Positions 16,141 to 25,731 of a stretch of DNA of 64,000 nt are shown here, piece by piece. Every line of letters starts with the position of its first letter. Position 1 is the stretch's first letter. The DNA lies in NCBI RefSeq assembly GCF_963975415.1, contig NZ_CAXBGN010000004.1, positions 1 through 64,000 of the forward strand, read 5' to 3'. Below the pieces are notes generated by a model. That model was not told the DNA's origin. It did no database searches and saw nothing but the letters and a program-made list of their open reading frames with translations. Position numbers and translations under genes: made by a program. Origin of the DNA: Kriegella sp963975415. GTDB taxonomy: Bacteria > Bacteroidota > Bacteroidia > Flavobacteriales > Flavobacteriaceae.

Positions 16141-17586
16141 TTACTTATTTAGAATGTCTTGTCCTTCATTTTTCTCCAATTCATAGGCATACGAAAGATA
16201 GTAGTTTCTCGCAGGAGCATTTATTTGTTGCGCTGCCAATGACCTTAACAACTTTACCTTGATTGTGATGACTCTTGATGTCTCATAGTCTGTTTGAAGC
16301 AGATGGTCGGCCAGTTGCAATCCCCATTGATAATCACCATCCTTTACCGATGTACTTAGTTTCTCAAATAGCTTCTTCTTCCCCCCTGCAAGTGCAATGA
16401 TATGTTTCGCCTCTTGTGGTGAAGAAAGCGGGTAGAGATTTGTTGGGTTTCCATCAAACCAACCGACGTAGTGAAGAAATACAGAACGAACTCCCCAAGG
16501 CACCGAACCGTAAAATTCCTGTAAGTTCGGCTGATTAATTAGTGAATCGGGCAACCTAACATGATCAACCGTTTGTTGAAGTGTATATCCCTTGTTCATG
16601 GCATCTATCGTTTGCTGATAAACGCTTAAAATAGCTGTTGCGTAATTTTTTAGGTTACGATGGACCTTTGCTTTTCCCGATAATGGTCGTGTGTGGCCGG
16701 GCACGAGGTACTCCACAGGCAAAGTACTCATTTGTTGTATCGATTCACCCCATGATTTGACATCTCTGTATTGTGAACCTCGAATGGCATAAAGGTTGGG
16801 GAATGACTTGTAGTAATTATCACCCGTAAATAAGGTTTTCAACTCGGGAGTCCATACAAAAAGCTCGTCATTTGTTTCCCCGTCCGCGGCATGCAACTCA
16901 ATATCGATGCCTGCCAATTCAACTTTCATAGAATCTTTAAATAGCGTGTTTGGTTTAATATACCCCTCTCCAGCCCTGTCTTTTGAAGTGATACCGGGTG
17001 CCACGCCTCTATTAATTATATCCTTTACGGGTAAATCTCGTCCAAATTGCCGTCCGTTACGCTTCTTTAAAATAGCTTCTACGGGCGAATGTTCCTGAAG
17101 CTCGTCTTTAAACCCTTCTCTTGCGATTATCGTAACATCTTCACTATTTCGAATAAAAGCCGAAGAACCACCGGTATGATCCAAATGGCCATGGGTGTAA
17201 ATGAGCGCCTTTACAGGTTTGCCGCTTATTTTATTGAACTCTTGCGCGACCTTTTCCGCAGCACCCAAGGCGCGAAGTGCATCGATTATCACCACTCCTT
17301 CTTCCCCTATGATCATGGAAGCATTTGAACCATCATATCCGACTGCTACATACACGCTTTCATTCAATTTGATGATTTCAGGAGTAAATTCGGAACTTTG
17401 GGCTTTTAATTTGGTAATATTCGGATGTTCTTTTTCCTGTTCCTGGGATGCAATTTCGTCAGGGGGATTTTTACACCCCTGCAAATAAATAATTGCCGAC
17501 AGAAGCATTAAGGCTTTTAGGATTGACCTATGTCGCAAAGCACCACACGTATCAATATTAGTTAGTTTATTTCTATTAATCTCCAT
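16141..17586 (-). CDS. Alkyl-sulfatase-like metallo-beta-lactamase fold lipoprotein
   Basis: The open frame starts at 17664, but the ATG at 17586 begins MEINRNKLT and leads to a hydrophobic stretch ending in the lipobox LQGC (residues 35-38), so 481 residues is the likely product. The metallo-beta-lactamase metal motif THGHLDHTGG lies at about residues 131-140, followed by the GETNDELFVW and FTGDNYYKSFPNLYAIRG segments that mark the BDS1/SdsA1-like alkyl sulfatases, and then the helical dimerisation domain. The C-terminal sterol-carrier-like domain of full alkyl sulfatases (about 630-660 residues) is absent. It probably hydrolyses sulfate or other esters in the periplasm. Confidence 0.8.
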   Translation of the reverse strand: MEINRNKLTNIDTCGALRHRSILKALMLLSAIIYLQGCKNPPDEIASQEQEKEHPNITKLKAQSSEFTPEIIKLNESVYVAVGYDGSNASMIIGEEGVVIIDALRALGAAEKVAQEFNKISGKPVKALIYTHGHLDHTGGSSAFIRNSEDVTIIAREGFKDELQEHSPVEAILKKRNGRQFGRDLPVKDIINRGVAPGITSKDRAGEGYIKPNTLFKDSMKVELAGIDIELHAADGETNDELFVWTPELKTLFTGDNYYKSFPNLYAIRGSQYRDVKSWGESIQQMSTLPVEYLVPGHTRPLSGKAKVHRNLKNYATAILSVYQQTIDAMNKGYTLQQTVDHVRLPDSLINQPNLQEFYGSVPWGVRSVFLHYVGWFDGNPTNLYPLSSPQEAKHIIALAGGKKKLFEKLSTSVKDGDYQWGLQLADHLLQTDYETSRVITIKVKLLRSLAAQQINAPARNYYLSYAYELEKNEGQDILNK

Positions 17587-17700
17587 AATTTTATAGTTCT
17601 TATATTTTGCAATTGCTTCTTTACTTCTTCCACAACGGTCGAACCATATCAGTAGGACTCCCAATGGCGCGACGCTTCCTATTTCCCTCGTTCGATCGTC

Positions 17701-18429
17701 TTATTCGAGTCCCCTTTTATTCGGATTCCAAAACGGTTTAGTTTTTATTTGTTTGGTTTCCCAATGAAGCTCTTTTCTAAGGTAATGATTTAGTGCAACA
17801 CATATTCTGCTATCCCCACCAATGTAAGCCATTTTTTTACCCGTCATTTTGGGTACTATTTCGTTTACCTTAGCAATAATATCAGGGTAAGGGTTTGTGG
17901 CCATTTCATAAAAATCAAATGGCGTTGTACCATCAACATCAGAAAACAGTTCACTCTTTTTTTGGCTATAGATGATGCTTTTCATTTTCCGGTCTCGGGG
18001 AACATTGCGATGAATCATATACAGATGAGACAACGCCGATACATCACCGATCATCAAGTAACTATCTGCCGAATCATCTACCAAAAAATTTCCTTTCTTC
18101 CATTTGAAATAAACCTTATCCCCGACTTTACAATGCGTCGCCCATTTGGCGCCAATACCATTACTATGGGTAGCTACGGCCAGATCTAAATAACCTTCGG
18201 CTTGGTTAATGTTCCAAACGCTGTAACTTCTTATTTTTTCTTTTAAAGAAAGTTCTCTATCGTTTAGTCCAACTCCCACTCGTAAAAAATACCCCGGTAC
18301 AAAATCAGCTTTATGTATACTATCGCTTCGCAAACGAATTTTCCAGACGGCTTCTGAAAGCCTTGTTCTTTCTTCAATTATTGTTTCTTGAAGTACAACT
18401 TTCTTTATTATATTTTCAATAAGCCCCAT
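17701..18429 (-). CDS. Siderophore-interacting protein family FAD-dependent reductase
   Basis: A 242-residue protein of the ViuB/SIP ferric-siderophore reductase family. The N-terminal FAD-binding barrel contains RSYSVWN (residues 67-73), then GIGAKWATHCKVGD, and the NAD(P)H-binding part includes LMIGDVSALSH and AYIGGDSR, ending with the family tail KPFWNPNKRG (231-240). Such enzymes reduce iron in imported siderophores in the cytosol. No siderophore transporter lies next to it, so the substrate is not defined by context. Confidence 0.82.
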   Translation of the reverse strand: MGLIENIIKKVVLQETIIEERTRLSEAVWKIRLRSDSIHKADFVPGYFLRVGVGLNDRELSLKEKIRSYSVWNINQAEGYLDLAVATHSNGIGAKWATHCKVGDKVYFKWKKGNFLVDDSADSYLMIGDVSALSHLYMIHRNVPRDRKMKSIIYSQKKSELFSDVDGTTPFDFYEMATNPYPDIIAKVNEIVPKMTGKKMAYIGGDSRICVALNHYLRKELHWETKQIKTKPFWNPNKRGLE

Positions 18430-18520
18430 TTATTAATTTTCGTAAAAGATTCATATGTATTGTGACTTTTAACCAAATTTGCCCTTACGCCCTTCTTCTT
18501 TCATCGATAAAAAAAACCAA

Positions 18521-19372
18521 CTATTCTTGAGCTTTGATTTCTTGAACCATTTCAAGCGGGGTTTTATGCGCTCTTCCTGCGGCCTTTGCAAAATCAGAAT
18601 GTACATCGTTCGCACCTATATTGATCCCTTCATAGATACCTGCTATTATGGTTCCCAAAAAGTCACCTAAGGCTTCTTTTCGCTCCTTTTCATATACTTC
18701 GACCGAAACCGCTTCGTAAGTCAGGTTTGTATGGTACACCTGATTGATAAGGGCAGCTAATTCTGCTTGGCTAATGGCCTCACCAACCAGGTTATAAATC
18801 TGCCCGTTATTTCCTTCATCGAGCAGCATTTGTGCATAGGCATAACCCAATTCTTCTCTACTGGTGTACGCACATTTTCCGTCTCCGGCACAATTACGAA
18901 TACCACCCTCTTTAACATAGTTTTCAATATACTCGAGATCCGGTTCGATATAAATGCCATTTCTACCAATGACCCATTGCATACCGTATTCCTGAACATC
19001 TTTTTCGGTCTGTCGATTGCTTTTTACTACCGGACTAAATGCTGTTTCGCTATCATTTCCCACTATACTGGTGTACACGATTTTTTTAACACCATTTTGC
19101 TCTGCAGCCGCTATAACATTTCTATGTTGCTGAATTCTTTTTTGAGGGTCGTCCATACCTGAAACCAAAAGCACAGCATCGATTCCCTGTAGAGCTTTAT
19201 CAAAATCATGGCGATTGTTGTAATCTCCTTGCCTAATTTCGACTCCGAGATGATTTGCTTTTTCAGGTGTTCGCGCAATTCCAACAATATTTTGGTTTCC
19301 GATTTTTTTAATAAGATGTTTTATAATTGAAGCACCTAATTTTCCACTTGCCGATGTTACCGCTATTCTCAT
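18521..19372 (-). CDS. NmrA/QorB-like NAD(P)H-binding oxidoreductase
   Basis: A 283-residue atypical SDR. The Rossmann motif is VTSASGKLGASIIKHL at the N-terminus, then GVKKIVYTSIVGND and a WVIGRNGIYIE segment in place of the usual YxxxK. The C-terminal part (IYNLVGEAISQAELAALI) is typical of QorB-type quinone oxidoreductases and NmrA-like redox sensors. It may reduce quinones or sense NADP(H). It lies 91 bases upstream of the siderophore-interacting gene on the same strand. Relics of a membrane-protein gene lie just upstream. Confidence 0.82.
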   Translation of the reverse strand: MRIAVTSASGKLGASIIKHLIKKIGNQNIVGIARTPEKANHLGVEIRQGDYNNRHDFDKALQGIDAVLLVSGMDDPQKRIQQHRNVIAAAEQNGVKKIVYTSIVGNDSETAFSPVVKSNRQTEKDVQEYGMQWVIGRNGIYIEPDLEYIENYVKEGGIRNCAGDGKCAYTSREELGYAYAQMLLDEGNNGQIYNLVGEAISQAELAALINQVYHTNLTYEAVSVEVYEKERKEALGDFLGTIIAGIYEGINIGANDVHSDFAKAAGRAHKTPLEMVQEIKAQE

Positions 19373-19398
19373 ATTACGTTGATTTAATAACTTTAAAA

Positions 19399-19560
19399 TT
19401 AAGTTGTTACTGCTTTTTCTTTTCGCAATGTCACTAATTTATCTTTTATATATGGTATTCTAATGATAAGGCCCAAGCCTACGATCATGGCATAAACAAT
19501 CCATGTTTTATCTAAAATTGCCACGTGCAGAAGACTCATAAAAATGGTAAAAGTGGAACC
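19399..19560 (-). pseudogene. Relic of a membrane protein gene, C-terminal part
   Basis: The minus strand holds an open frame reading FTIFMSLLHVAILDKTW, IVYAMIVGLGLIIRIPY and KDKLVTLRKEKAV before a stop at 19399. It has the look of a C-terminal transmembrane helix plus a basic tail. No start codon or complete gene can be built upstream: between 19560 and 19800 frames break repeatedly, although hydrophobic stretches continue in shifted frames. It is probably a decayed membrane protein; the family could not be recognised. Confidence 0.5.
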
Positions 19561-19811
19561 AAAGGTTAGTGACGACTTCTATATCAAAGGCGTATACCAA
19601 AATAGCCTTAGCTTTCCCATTACATACATATTTCAAGAAACCAATATGCTTCTTGTTGCCAACAGGGGGTGTCAGGAATCCATTATCTATGAAAAAAAAA
19701 TCTTACGAAGCCATAGCAACCATCATGGCATCCAAAATACGTTTTCTATTCATCCCTATTTTGCCATTCGTATAATTCCCCAGCATATGTGGTTATAATG
19801 TTGATTTAAAG

Positions 19812-20261
19812 TTATTCAGGAATCTTCAGGTGATCGATAATACCACTTCTAAATACCGTTTTTAACGTTCTTTCGGGCTTGTTTTCATAACCGATTATAA
19901 TGGAACTATGTACAATCATTTTCTCAAAATCAAAAACAATGGTCAAATAGTCCTTTATTCCTGTTTCGTGCCAATTGACCAAATAAAGATTCTCACCAAT
20001 TTTAAGGGAGCGGTATGGAATATCTTGATTTCCATTTCCCTTTGCGGGTCCGGCAACCCACTCATATTTGGCTAGGCCGTCATTAAATTCCATATGTATT
20101 GCCGTAGCATTTTGATACTGAAAATTCAAGGTGTAACCGTCTAGGAAATGTTCAGGTTCCCCAAATTGAAATTTATTTTCTTCCGTTGTGCTGCTTTGCC
20201 CAAAACTATGCCCAACACTGAATAGTACAAGGCAAATAAATGCAGCTAATTTTGTTTTCAT
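19812..20261 (-). CDS. Secreted MoaF-like protein
   Basis: A 149-residue protein with a signal peptide (MKTKLAAFICLVLFSVGHSF, cleavage near GQS). The body contains the pattern LNFQYQNATAIHMEF, YEWVAGPAKGN, YRSLKIGENLYLVNWHE and LTIVFDF, which matches the lipocalin-like beta barrel of MoaF-type proteins (a small barrel that in some members binds or converts phenolic ligands). No enzymatic residues can be assigned. It is flanked by degenerate DNA on one side and a divergent lipoprotein gene on the other. Confidence 0.6.
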   Translation of the reverse strand: MKTKLAAFICLVLFSVGHSFGQSSTTEENKFQFGEPEHFLDGYTLNFQYQNATAIHMEFNDGLAKYEWVAGPAKGNGNQDIPYRSLKIGENLYLVNWHETGIKDYLTIVFDFEKMIVHSSIIIGYENKPERTLKTVFRSGIIDHLKIPE

Positions 20262-20487
20262 TATCTATGACTTTAAAGTTGGGTACAAAATTGGCACTAT
20301 CTCCGATGACCGGGTAGGTTAATCTTCGATAAATAATGGTAAATATGGGAACATAGTGTCTACACCCCTATTTTGATCAGTATTCATGTAGCTCCCTTTC
20401 ACCGAAAGCTCGGTCTAACAACAAATCTCATTATATTTTGCTATCTTTAGGATGCATAACAAACTATGTTCAACTATTTCCTGGAAT

Positions 20488-20991
20488 ATGAAACCAACCA
20501 ATGTACTGCCTATTCTGATTTTGTTTATTGGTTTAACAATTACCTCCTGTGAATTTAATATTAACAAAGTCGATAAATCAGCCGATAAATATTCCTCTGA
20601 ACTAAAGGAAGATAACATCCCTAAAAAATTTAGAATTAGTAAAACTGAATTATTGGGTAAGTGGGTACAAACAGGTACTACGGAAATTCAGAGAAAAAAA
20701 ACCGCACTACATATTATGAGTATTAATTTTAAGGAGGATTTAAAAGCTGACATGCTATTGTCCGATTCATTGGGAACTAGAACGGTTATAGGTGATTGGG
20801 ACAATAAGGATTCCGAGTATTCGATGAAAATTGGGGATAATTTGGGCGGCGATGTAAAGCTAACGTTTGGCGTACTGCTTAAATATTTTCGAGACAGTCA
20901 AAGAATGAATATAATTACACTTACCGAAGAGTTAAATAACGGAAAGATACTGCTCAAATCGCCCGGAGGTGTAATTTTTGAAAAAGAGTAA
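20488..20991 (+). CDS. Hypothetical lipoprotein
   Basis: A 167-residue protein from the ATG at 20488, which begins MKPTNVLPILILFIGL and runs to the lipobox TITSC. An earlier ATG at 20452 adds 12 residues with no signal character and lies only two bases after a -7-like motif (TATCTTTA, 20442-20449), so the later start is better. The mature part has a LLGKWVQTGT segment like the start of lipocalin-type lipoproteins, but no family was confirmed. Confidence 0.55.
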   Translation: MKPTNVLPILILFIGLTITSCEFNINKVDKSADKYSSELKEDNIPKKFRISKTELLGKWVQTGTTEIQRKKTALHIMSINFKEDLKADMLLSDSLGTRTVIGDWDNKDSEYSMKIGDNLGGDVKLTFGVLLKYFRDSQRMNIITLTEELNNGKILLKSPGGVIFEKE

Positions 20992-21095
20992 AAATCCGAA
21001 TAATATACTATGCCCACTCTTGCAAAACCTAGGAACAATTTCTTTCCGCCACAAACTCAAGCTTAACGTACGATTGGGCGCTGTAAACGAAACGA

Positions 21096-21956
21096 CTATA
21101 GCCCCGTTTTAAATTGTTTTGGTGTAGTGTTTGTATGTTTTTTGAAGAATTTAGTAAAATTTGTTACTTCATCGAAACCCACTGCATATCCTATTTCCTT
21201 TAAACTATAGTTGGTGCTTGCAATGGCTCTTTTTGTCTCAAGGATGACAAAATCATCAATAAAATGCTTGGCCGTATTCAGGGTAAATTCTTTGACAATT
21301 CGATTCAAATGCTTTGAAGAAACCAGTAGCTTATCTGCATAATCCTTGACATTTCGTGTAGTGACATAGTTTTTTTCCACCAAATTTTTAAATTCGAGAA
21401 ACAAGGGATAATATTTACTTTGTTTTGGTGGGGCAACAGTCTGAGAAAGGCGTTCTAGTCTAAGCAAATATAATTCAAGCATTGCAGCCACGATATTTTT
21501 TTGGGCATAGGTGTTTTCCATCGCAAGTTCAATTTTTAGTTGCTCAATAAACGGCTCGTTAAAATTAATTCCGTCAACGGCAGCTTTCGATATATGGTAA
21601 TTGTAAAGATGGGATATAAACTCGATGGATGATTTTGAAAAATAGTTTAACACAAACTCTTCGGTAAACACAATAAGGAATCCATCGTAACTCGGATTCT
21701 CTTCAAATGCATGTACTTGCCCTTTCGCTATTTTTAATACTGTACCTTTTTTTAAAGAATACTCACTAAGGTCAACGTGATGACTTCCTTCACCTTCTGT
21801 AACAACCAACAATGCAAAAAAGCCAAGTCTATGAGGTTTATTAGGATTATGGTCTAAACCTTCCTTTATTTTAACGAATAAGTCATTCAGATTAATAAAT
21901 TCGAACTCCCTTTCGTTTTTTTCACCTTGAAATGATATGGTGGGTATGTTATTCAA
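21096..21956 (-). CDS. AraC family transcriptional regulator
   Basis: A 286-residue regulator with an N-terminal cupin-like sensing domain (residues 40-120, including the GEGSHHVDL and AKGQVHAFEE strands) and a C-terminal AraC helix-turn-helix domain (VSSKHLNRIVKEF and KEIGYAVGFDEVTNFTKFFKKH). It is not adjacent to an obvious target gene: the plus-strand side holds a hypothetical lipoprotein and the other side a gene relic and long noncoding DNA. Its inducer is unknown. Confidence 0.85.
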   Translation of the reverse strand: MNNIPTISFQGEKNEREFEFINLNDLFVKIKEGLDHNPNKPHRLGFFALLVVTEGEGSHHVDLSEYSLKKGTVLKIAKGQVHAFEENPSYDGFLIVFTEEFVLNYFSKSSIEFISHLYNYHISKAAVDGINFNEPFIEQLKIELAMENTYAQKNIVAAMLELYLLRLERLSQTVAPPKQSKYYPLFLEFKNLVEKNYVTTRNVKDYADKLLVSSKHLNRIVKEFTLNTAKHFIDDFVILETKRAIASTNYSLKEIGYAVGFDEVTNFTKFFKKHTNTTPKQFKTGL

Positions 21957-22181
21957 TTCGATACGGTTTAAGCAGCTACTAAACTAGGGCTATAATTTGA
22001 CTAAGATACAGCGATATTTGATGCATAGCGCATGCCTAGTCCCATCATATTCACAGGGAAGGTGCTTACAAATCACCCGAAGACTTTCAAAACTTGGTTC
22101 GAAACATTCTTATACTAACTTTTCAATTCTTAAAAACGTGAACATCACAGTACCGTTTAAAAACCCAGAGGTTTTTTTTAG

Positions 22182-22382
22182 GTCATAGACCAAACTGGTT
22201 TCGGAAATTATCGTACTACCCGAAATAGTAATGCTATCCACCCAAAAAATGAATTATTTAAAGATATTCCGAATAACCAGTCCGTTGTCATCTTATGGTT
22301 GGCTGGCTTTCCGAAAGATAAATATGCTCTAAATCATGATAACGGCCATGCATTAAATATAGCACTCAAAAATGGAAGTTGA
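22182..22382 (+). pseudogene. Coding relic between AraC and a beta-propeller gene
   Basis: A 66-codon open stretch on the plus strand reads VIDQTGFGNYRTTRNSN, LFKDIPNNQSVVILWLAGF and KDKYALNHDNGHALNIAL before a stop. It has normal protein-like composition but begins after a stop with no plausible start codon. It looks like the C-terminal end of a lost gene. The rest of the 21957-22541 gap shows nothing else recognisable. Confidence 0.4.
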
Positions 22383-22541
22383 AAAAAACGGAAAGCGGAA
22401 AACGCTGGTTTTAGTTTTAAATATACTCCGTACCTTGTTGTATGATTATTAAGTGGTTTGTTAACCTTTTTAATTAGAAAAAGAAAAAACGACCTACCAA
22501 ATAACGTCTAAAAAATAGCTAGACAACATAAAAAACAAAAC

Positions 22542-23741
22542 TTACGGTAAGGTATCAAGGTCAAAAGAATAAATATTGCCCAAGTCATCGGAGAAAAATA
22601 TAAGTTTAGTTTCATCGGGTAAAAAACTAGCCTTACTCGAAGTAGCATCCCCGTTTTTCCCATTTATCCGGGTCTTTAATTGAATGCGCTCTTTAAACTC
22701 CCAACCACCTTTCTTCTTTATAATTTCATTGACTGAAATAAAATATCGATTGCTCTCTCGATTTCTGACTGAATGTACTTCGTATATTTTCCCAGATTCA
22801 ACGTGATTAATAATGGGGCGGCTAGGACTTCTTTCCCTAGTAAGGTTTTCGTATGGAATATTGGTCCATTTACCCTGTACGTCCCGTACTCGAAAGACAA
22901 ACTGAGGTTGATCGATTTCGTCAACACTATTTTTGGTGACCATGGCCATTTCCCCATTTTTAAACATCGTAGCATTCAAGTGATCATCTGCATTATTATC
23001 GCCCTGCTGAACAACTACAACCGATGACCACTCGTTAGGGGCATCCCCATCATAGTGAATTCGTTCATTAATCGATTCCGTATTTTGGTTCGACCAGAAA
23101 ACCGAAACTTGATTTTTCAGCCGAACGATTAAAGAGATATCGTCTTTGTTGATGTTATCTGCCAGCGTAAATGGCTCTGACCAATCTCTTCCGTTAGAAG
23201 AATGCCAAACCATAATTTTTTCATTTAGGTCAGCGCAGACCCAATATTGATTTTTTAAATCTTGGGTAATAGTAGCAGTTTCCATAGCATGACAGTTAGG
23301 AGGAATGGGAAGATGAACTTGCGACTGATGTTCATATTGACCGCTATGTTCGGAATGTGCTATTTGCACTACACTTAAAACACATTCACCAACTAAAACT
23401 ATATGCGCCTCGTCACCCCTGCTCCACACATCTGCCTTACTCGGTAAACCATGCCACGCTCTATTAACGGTAGATTGGCTTGTCCACCCAAAAGTATCTT
23501 TTTTCAATAATTTAGGGCCGTCTACATCACCCACTACGAGCCATTGCCCATGATTCGTCGTCCATGATTTTGATTGAGGTTTGTCCGCAGTAGCATCTCC
23601 ATAATTAACTTTGAAGATAGGGTCTAAATAAATTTCAGGTGTTTTGGTCATTTGAGCAAATGCCCCATAGCTGCTCACCAAAAGAAAAAAAAGTGAAGAA
23701 AATAGAAGTAAAATAGTTTTTAGCTTCATAAAGTTATTCAT
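22542..23741 (-). CDS. Secreted BNR/sialidase-like beta-propeller protein
   Basis: A 399-residue protein with a signal peptide (after MNNF, MKLKTILLLFSSLFFLL, cleavage near AFAQ). The body has repeated Trp- and Ser-rich blade segments such as WHSSNGRDWSEPF, HYDGDAPNEWSS and RDVQGKWTNIPYENL, typical of a sialidase-type (BNR) beta propeller. Such proteins in Bacteroidota are often exo-glycosidases, lyases or carbohydrate binders. The catalytic residues of true sialidases could not be placed, so activity is open. It is divergent from the acyltransferase gene at 24050. Confidence 0.6.
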   Translation of the reverse strand: MNNFMKLKTILLLFSSLFFLLVSSYGAFAQMTKTPEIYLDPIFKVNYGDATADKPQSKSWTTNHGQWLVVGDVDGPKLLKKDTFGWTSQSTVNRAWHGLPSKADVWSRGDEAHIVLVGECVLSVVQIAHSEHSGQYEHQSQVHLPIPPNCHAMETATITQDLKNQYWVCADLNEKIMVWHSSNGRDWSEPFTLADNINKDDISLIVRLKNQVSVFWSNQNTESINERIHYDGDAPNEWSSVVVVQQGDNNADDHLNATMFKNGEMAMVTKNSVDEIDQPQFVFRVRDVQGKWTNIPYENLTRERSPSRPIINHVESGKIYEVHSVRNRESNRYFISVNEIIKKKGGWEFKERIQLKTRINGKNGDATSSKASFLPDETKLIFFSDDLGNIYSFDLDTLP

Positions 23742-24049
23742 TTGATAGCGAAATTAACCTTTTAACTTGGGAGCTCGATGAAAGTAAGTTTTTTTGAATT
23801 TAAATAAAGCCATCGAATTATTTAAATCAGAGTGAATGGTATGGCATCGTGTCATTACGAACATTGACTCGATTTGCCTAAGGAAAAACAAGCAGTCACA
23901 TAAATTATAGGCCTTTATTTGCTCTGCATTTACTAAATTTAGATGTTGAAATGTGCAGCAAAACACATTTGACAAGTTCAAATTAGGTTGAATCGGTTCG
24001 CTGAAATTGCCTGACACAAAAATAAAACGCGACAAACAGCGACCATACC
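23742..24049. other. Divergent intergenic region, probable promoters of both neighbours
   Basis: About 310 AT-rich bases separate the minus-strand propeller gene and the plus-strand acyltransferase gene, so both promoters should lie here. No exact TAnnTTTG box in the right place, operator repeat or gene could be picked out by eye. Confidence 0.35.
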
Positions 24050-25156
24050 ATGTCTGAAAAACGAAACGCACGCCTGCTCTCCCTTGATACATTAAGAGGA
24101 TTCGATATGCTTTTTATCGCTGGGGGCGGAACCTTTATAACGCTATTGCGGGGCAAGACTGAAATGCCATGGGTCGATGCAATGGCCAATCAACTAGAAC
24201 ATGTGCCCTGGAACGGTTTTGTTTTCTATGATTTTATTTTTCCTTTATTCTTGTTCATTACGGGAGTATCCCTTACGTTTTCGCTCAGCAAGGGAGTTTC
24301 GGTGGGCGTTCCCAAAAAGGTCCTGTATAAAAAAGTGTTTTGGCGAATGGTCATACTTATTCTCTTGGGAATCCTTTACAAGAACAGTCCTTTCCCATTT
24401 TTTGAACCTTCCAAAATACGGATGGGGAGTGTTTTAGGGCGTATCGGTATTGCTAGTTTTATCACGGGTTTGCTCTACCTTAATTTTTCCCTTGTAAAAC
24501 GAGTATACTGGATCGCGGGTATCCTTTTAAGCTACTACGCCCTCCTATTCTTGGTGCCGGTACCTGGTTATGGCTCGGGTGACTTATCGTTCGAAGGTAA
24601 TTTAGTGGGTTGGTTCGACCGCACTTTTTTACCCGGCCGCCTTCATCAAGTTACCTACGATGAACTCGGCATATTGACCACTTTTCCCGCCATCTGTATT
24701 TCTATTTTTGGAAGCATTGCAGGAGAAATACTTAGAAGTAAATCCACAGAAAATAAAAAAACAATAACACTGGTAGTGATCGGCATATTATGTGTTGCCA
24801 TTGGTTTGTTATGGAACCTTCATTTTCCGATAAACAAACGCCTTTGGTCAAGTTCTTTTATAGTATTTACGAGCGGACTCGGTTTTTTGACATTGGCAGT
24901 TTTCTATTGGATCATCGATGTAAAGGGCTATCAAAAATGGACATTCTTTTTTAAAGTAATCGGCTTGAATTCCCTCGTAATTTATTTTGCCTACCGGTTT
25001 ATAAGTTTCTCTCATACCTCGGAAAAATTGTTAGCTGGCCTCTATGCCCCCCTTGCCGAGAAATGGCACGAAGTAGTCGTAGCCTTGGGTGCGCTGGTCT
25101 TAGTATGGCTGCTACTATTTATACTATACAAGAAAAAAATATTTATAAAAGTTTAA
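24050..25156 (+). CDS. HGSNAT-like membrane acyltransferase (DUF5009-type)
   Basis: A 368-residue polytopic membrane protein with about ten hydrophobic segments. The N-terminus LLSLDTLRGFDMLFIAGGG followed by VPWNGFVFYDFIFPLFLFI is the signature of the bacterial relatives of heparan-alpha-glucosaminide N-acetyltransferase. These transfer acetyl groups across the membrane to amino sugars or glycans and are common in polysaccharide-utilisation clusters. The neighbours (propeller proteins and a pectate-lyase-fold protein) support a role in glycan processing. Confidence 0.83.
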   Translation: MSEKRNARLLSLDTLRGFDMLFIAGGGTFITLLRGKTEMPWVDAMANQLEHVPWNGFVFYDFIFPLFLFITGVSLTFSLSKGVSVGVPKKVLYKKVFWRMVILILLGILYKNSPFPFFEPSKIRMGSVLGRIGIASFITGLLYLNFSLVKRVYWIAGILLSYYALLFLVPVPGYGSGDLSFEGNLVGWFDRTFLPGRLHQVTYDELGILTTFPAICISIFGSIAGEILRSKSTENKKTITLVVIGILCVAIGLLWNLHFPINKRLWSSSFIVFTSGLGFLTLAVFYWIIDVKGYQKWTFFFKVIGLNSLVIYFAYRFISFSHTSEKLLAGLYAPLAEKWHEVVVALGALVLVWLLLFILYKKKIFIKV

Positions 25157-25242
25157 AATGGTTTAGAAAACCCTCTTTTTGACACAAGTATTTAAATTAT
25201 TAAAGTACCAAAAAAAGCACTTATAAGCATAAGAAAAAAAGT

Positions 25243-25731
25243 ATGATCCGAGAAATGATCGACCACGATAGTTCAAGAGTTCTTGAAATCTATCAGATGG
25301 GGCTTGACACCAAGAATGCTACATTTGAAACCGCAGTTCCTACATGGAATGAATGGAATTTAAAACATCTAAAACATTCAAGATTCGTCTATCTCGATAA
25401 TGACAAGGTAGTCGGGTGGATTGCTTTATCACCGGTTTCCGAAAGATTGGTGTACGAAGGCGTGGCAGAAGTAAGCACTTATATTGATACCAATAGGCTG
25501 GGTAAGGGAATTGGTTTGGCACTCATGGATAAAATGATAACTTCATCTGAAGAACATGGTATTTGGACTTTATTCTCGAGCGTATTTCCTGAAAATAAGG
25601 CAACACTTAAAATTCATGATAAATTTGGATTTAGAACTATTGGTATAAGAGAAAAAATCGCTAAACTTGATGACAAATGGAGAGATACGATATTATTGGA
25701 GCGGAGAAGTCGAGTGGTCGGATTATCATAA
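25243..25731 (+). CDS. GNAT family N-acetyltransferase (phosphinothricin acetyltransferase-like)
   Basis: A 162-residue cytosolic acetyltransferase of normal family length. The core motifs are VVGWIALSPVS, then VAEVSTYID, and the acetyl-CoA loop NRLGKGIGLALMDKM (about residues 86-100), followed by FPENKATLKIHDKFGFR and a GIREKIAKLDDKWRDTILLE tail, which together resemble PAT/MnaT-type enzymes acting on small amines or amino acid analogues. Its 3' end overlaps the next gene by 55 bases. Confidence 0.88.
   Translation: MIREMIDHDSSRVLEIYQMGLDTKNATFETAVPTWNEWNLKHLKHSRFVYLDNDKVVGWIALSPVSERLVYEGVAEVSTYIDTNRLGKGIGLALMDKMITSSEEHGIWTLFSSVFPENKATLKIHDKFGFRTIGIREKIAKLDDKWRDTILLERRSRVVGLS

Noticed and set aside
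18767..19162. 131-codon plus-strand open frame
   Set aside because: It is antisense to the NmrA/QorB-like gene, which has full family motifs.
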